Shown piece by piece: positions 62,223 through 64,000 of a stretch of 64,000 nt of DNA. Both the position numbers and the translations under genes were made by a program. This DNA comes from Mycobacterium sp. AT1 (GTDB lineage: Bacteria > Actinomycetota > Actinomycetes > Mycobacteriales > Mycobacteriaceae), in the NCBI RefSeq assembly GCF_002043095.1, contig NZ_MVOC01000004.1, positions 21,286 to 85,285 on the forward strand. Reading direction: 5' to 3'. Each line of letters begins with the position of its first letter. The first letter of the stretch is position 1. The notes under the pieces are model-generated. The model had not been told where the DNA came from, ran no database searches, and saw nothing but the letters and a program-made list of their open reading frames with translations.

Positions 62223-62540
62223 TCAGTCGAGTCGTCCAGTGGACTTGAGATATTCGTACACGGCGCGCGCGTCCACGGACTCGCCACGGGCCGCAATCAA
62301 CACGTCAGAAAAATCGTGTTCGAGATCGGAATTTCGTCTACGCGCGTCGACTACGAAGCGCAAAAAGTGTGGTCTTTCGGTAACCGTCTGGTACTCCCGC
62401 CACGTCAACCCCAAAAAGTCATGAAGCTGCATGCATGCTTCGGGGGCGTCGTCTGGCGCCCGATGCCAGCGGTTGACATAGTCGTCGAGATCATCGAGGA
62501 GCGCATCGCCTGTCAGCAAGTCTTCGACAAAGCTAGACAT
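62223..62540 (-). CDS. Probable antitoxin/immunity protein between toxin and ImmA
   Basis: 105 aa, acidic and helical. DDLDDYVNRWHRAPDDAPEACMQLHDFLGLTWREYQTVTERPHFL resembles small proteins found next to ImmA-type peptidases (W-x-E-Y motif, Arg-Pro). Its ATG lies inside the last codons of the toxin-like gene (8-bp overlap), so the two are made in step. Antitoxin role is inferred from position, charge and size. Confidence 0.5.
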   Translation of the reverse strand: MSSFVEDLLTGDALLDDLDDYVNRWHRAPDDAPEACMQLHDFLGLTWREYQTVTERPHFLRFVVDARRRNSDLEHDFSDVLIAARGESVDARAVYEYLKSTGRLD

Positions 62541-62775
62541 CGATCCTCCTCCCCTTCACGGCTGGTTTAATCACTTCGCCAGTCATTACATTGGCTACAC
62601 CACGATGGTATCCTTGTCGGTTGTAAATTTCGAGCTCCCCACCGTGTGTTGGGTCGTACTCATATATGTAGTCGTCGTCTCGGAAACGGTGCGGCCCTCC
62701 GTTTCGGGAAACACGTTCGAGCCCTGCCAAGAAGGGCGAATCCCTGGGCAGCGGCGTGTAGGTCACCGGGGGCAC
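62533..62775 (-). CDS. Small colicin E3-like ribonuclease (putative toxin)
   Basis: 80 aa from GTG 62775, AGG upstream. Residues 30-80 follow the C-terminal cytotoxic domain of colicins E3/E4/E6: IYEYDPTHGGELEIY compares with IYEWDSQHGELEGY, and a second His comes 13 residues after the first (QGYHRG) as in E3, then TG and a basic Arg-Arg-Ile end. In E3 the Asp, His and Glu of this motif cut 16S rRNA at the decoding site. The first 25 residues have no match. The next gene overlaps by 8 bp. No translocation or receptor domains, so it is an intracellular toxin of a toxin-antitoxin type. Confidence 0.6.
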   Translation of the reverse strand: MPPVTYTPLPRDSPFLAGLERVSRNGGPHRFRDDDYIYEYDPTHGGELEIYNRQGYHRGVANVMTGEVIKPAVKGRRIDV

Positions 62776-62780
62776 GTTAC

Positions 62781-62942
62781 CTAAGACGGGTACATCGACA
62801 CGTGCACTGATGATTCGGGTGTGAGTTGATTCCTCGTGTCGAGCAACTCATCAACCCGTTCCATCCCTCCACCGGGCCAGCCGTAGGACTGCGCCAAAGA
62901 CCGCAGCGCCGCAATGACTCGGAGTTCGCTATCGATACCCAT
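62781..62942 (-). CDS. Small orphan protein at the head of the toxin operon
   Basis: 53 aa from ATG 62942. MGIDSELRVIAALRSLAQSY is a plausible helix, the rest ends in VDELLDTRNQLTPE. It stops 5 bp before the toxin-like start, so the genes are probably translated together. No family recognised; it may be a second antitoxin component or a transcriptional co-regulator. Confidence 0.4.
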   Translation of the reverse strand: MGIDSELRVIAALRSLAQSYGWPGGGMERVDELLDTRNQLTPESSVHVSMYPS

Positions 62943-63044
62943 GTCTGTTGGACGCAAGACGTGGCCGACGGGTTCCACCCCGCTTGTCCTGCTCGGCCTG
63001 ATGGTGCACCTAGGGTGTCGGTGGCCGCCGATACCGTCCCGCCT

Positions 63045-63236
63045 ATGACAACGTCAGCCAACAACGCAGCCGTTTGGGCCACCGGCGCCGCGAACAAGTT
63101 CCGCGAGGTCTCTAGGGGCACAGAGAATCCGAGCACGAAGCTATTGGCAGAGGGTCTGACTCACCTGGCCGAGGCGATCAGGGAGCTCGATCTCAGTCGA
63201 TGTGTCACCAGCCCATACGCGTCGAGCGAGGAATAA
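63045..63236 (+). CDS. Small element protein, intact copy of the frameshifted gene at 55941
   Basis: 63 aa from ATG 63045. NAAVWATGAANKFREVSRGT and STKLLAEGLTHLAEAIRELD, helical. An equivalent with a frameshift is present in element 1, so both elements carry this family. Function unknown. It overlaps nothing and stops 9 bp before the next gene. Confidence 0.6.
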   Translation: MTTSANNAAVWATGAANKFREVSRGTENPSTKLLAEGLTHLAEAIRELDLSRCVTSPYASSEE

Positions 63237-63245
63237 CTTCGCATC

Positions 63246-63941
63246 ATGGCAGACGACAAAGTGCCCGTAGATCGCTCACCGCGCAGGCTGAACCTGCGGT
63301 CGCGGGGAGTTCGGTTCTGGGCAGTCACCGTCACCGCCGCGTCGGTCATCGTGCTGTGGGCTGGTAGTCAGATCGCCCGAGCGGTAGGCCAGGATGTCAA
63401 CTGGTACACAGGCTTTGGCCAGTGGCTGGGCGCATTGGCGAGTTTCATCGCCGCGGGCGCCGCGCTATGGATCTCGATGTCCGACCGTCGAAATAACATC
63501 GAAGATCGGAGGCGTCTGGAAAGAGAGCAACAGGCGGATCTCGAAAGGCAAGCCGGGCTGGTCCGAATCACCGCTGAGATGCTTGGCCGTTCACAAGCCG
63601 CGGGTCCATCCATCCGCACACCATCCGTCGGCATTCACAATCGTCGAGCTGACCCAATCTTCGACATCGACATCCTTAAGTTCATCCATCACGGCCAAGA
63701 ACTCGAGTTGAAACCCGCATTCATCAACGGCTTCGCGATATCACCACCGAGACCGAGCCAAAAACACTGGTACCAAGAGGCGCAACTGCGCCGGATCGCA
63801 CTGGCCCCCGATGAGCTGCTGGTGATCTACCAGCAGGACGATCTGCCGGGTACACCGGCGGACTACGTGGCCGTGCAGTACACCGACCGCAGCGGTGCCA
63901 GGTGGGAAGTGGACACCGCGGGCGCTGTCAAACGCTTCTAG
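63246..63941 (+). CDS. Two-helix membrane protein of unknown function
   Basis: 231 aa. Membrane helices WAVTVTAASVIVLWAGSQIA (25-44) and FGQWLGALASFIAAGAALWI (57-77), then a charged coiled coil (SDRRNNIEDRRRLEREQQADLERQ) and a beta-rich cytosolic end (GIHNRRADPIFDIDILKFIHH, LVIYQQDDLP). Such proteins are common as orphan genes on islands, sometimes in defence clusters. Nine bp after the previous gene, so likely co-transcribed. Confidence 0.6.
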   Translation: MADDKVPVDRSPRRLNLRSRGVRFWAVTVTAASVIVLWAGSQIARAVGQDVNWYTGFGQWLGALASFIAAGAALWISMSDRRNNIEDRRRLEREQQADLERQAGLVRITAEMLGRSQAAGPSIRTPSVGIHNRRADPIFDIDILKFIHHGQELELKPAFINGFAISPPRPSQKHWYQEAQLRRIALAPDELLVIYQQDDLPGTPADYVAVQYTDRSGARWEVDTAGAVKRF

Positions 63942-64000
63942 GGCAAAGCGGTGCGGCGAGCTATGTGTCGCTTGTCGGTGTGACGGCGCTCATCGAAGTT

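Noticed and set aside
52883..63941. Integrase or transposase gene in the island
   Set aside because: No reading frame shows the Arg-His-x-x-Arg...Tyr pattern of tyrosine recombinases, a serine recombinase catalytic motif, or a DDE core. It should lie outside the window.

Overview
The window is high-GC actinobacterial DNA and almost certainly comes from a Mycobacterium/Mycolicibacterium chromosome close to the replication origin. The proof is the block 38.8-52.7 kb: tRNA-Leu(CAG), fhaA, fhaB, pstP, rodA, pbpA, pknA, pknB, then trpG, a DUF881 gene, crgA, a PH-domain gene, ppiA and cwsA. This is the mycobacterial growth and cell-division signalling locus (Rv0020c to Rv0008c in M. tuberculosis) in its known order. 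The accessory catabolic genes to the left and the size of the inserted DNA on the right point to an environmental, non-tuberculous species. No taxonomic search could be run.

Layout. (1) 0-9.4 kb: a permease, a glutamine-synthetase-like ligase and a class-I glutamine-amidotransferase-like hydrolase (a PuuP/PuuA/PuuD-like set for gamma-glutamylated amines) are transcribed away from an operon of alcohol dehydrogenase, fused 2-oxoacid dehydrogenase E1 and E2. The two operons are driven by mirror-image copies of one 51-bp promoter. (2) 9.4-13.9 kb: an M19 dipeptidase, nitrilase and 2-isopropylmalate-synthase operon faces a FadR-type regulator. (3) 14-30.6 kb: mixed accessory genes, including a ClpX-zinc-finger protein, a broken aminoglycoside-phosphotransferase-like gene, a cytosolic subtilase with a companion hydrolase, a dehalogenase-like protein without its catalytic His, a purine permease, a TipAS-type MerR regulator and a diguanylate cyclase. 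(4) 30.6-35.8 kb: a tightly overlapping operon of NCS1 permease, dioxygenase, deaminase and dioxygenase under an XRE-cupin regulator with a clear palindromic operator; it looks like a pathway for a modified nucleobase or related heterocycle. (5) 35.9-38.3 kb: S51 peptidase, HAD phosphatase and SDR. (6) 38.7-52.7 kb: the conserved pkn/fha locus, in which fhaB-pstP-rodA-pbpA-pknA-pknB overlap by 4 bp at every junction.

(7) From 52.7 kb to the right edge the DNA is integrated. The alaT tRNA gene expected after cwsA is present only as its 3' half (52711-52755), and the same half-tRNA recurs at 60721-60765 with GTGGGCA arm-type repeats on both sides. I read this as two elements stacked at the tRNA-Ala gene: one of 8 kb without an integrase, and a second running out of the window. 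The first carries orphan proteins, a GAF/membrane protein, and a type VII secretion trio (EspC-like protein, DUF1023 alpha/beta hydrolase, lipoprotein). The second begins with a compact unit on the minus strand: a three-way-junction RNA, a perfect Shine-Dalgarno, a 23-residue hydrophobic peptide and a terminator. Next to it lies an operon of a small orphan gene, a miniature colicin-E3-like ribonuclease, a probable antitoxin and an ImmA/IrrE metallopeptidase. These two are the most novel-looking objects in the window.
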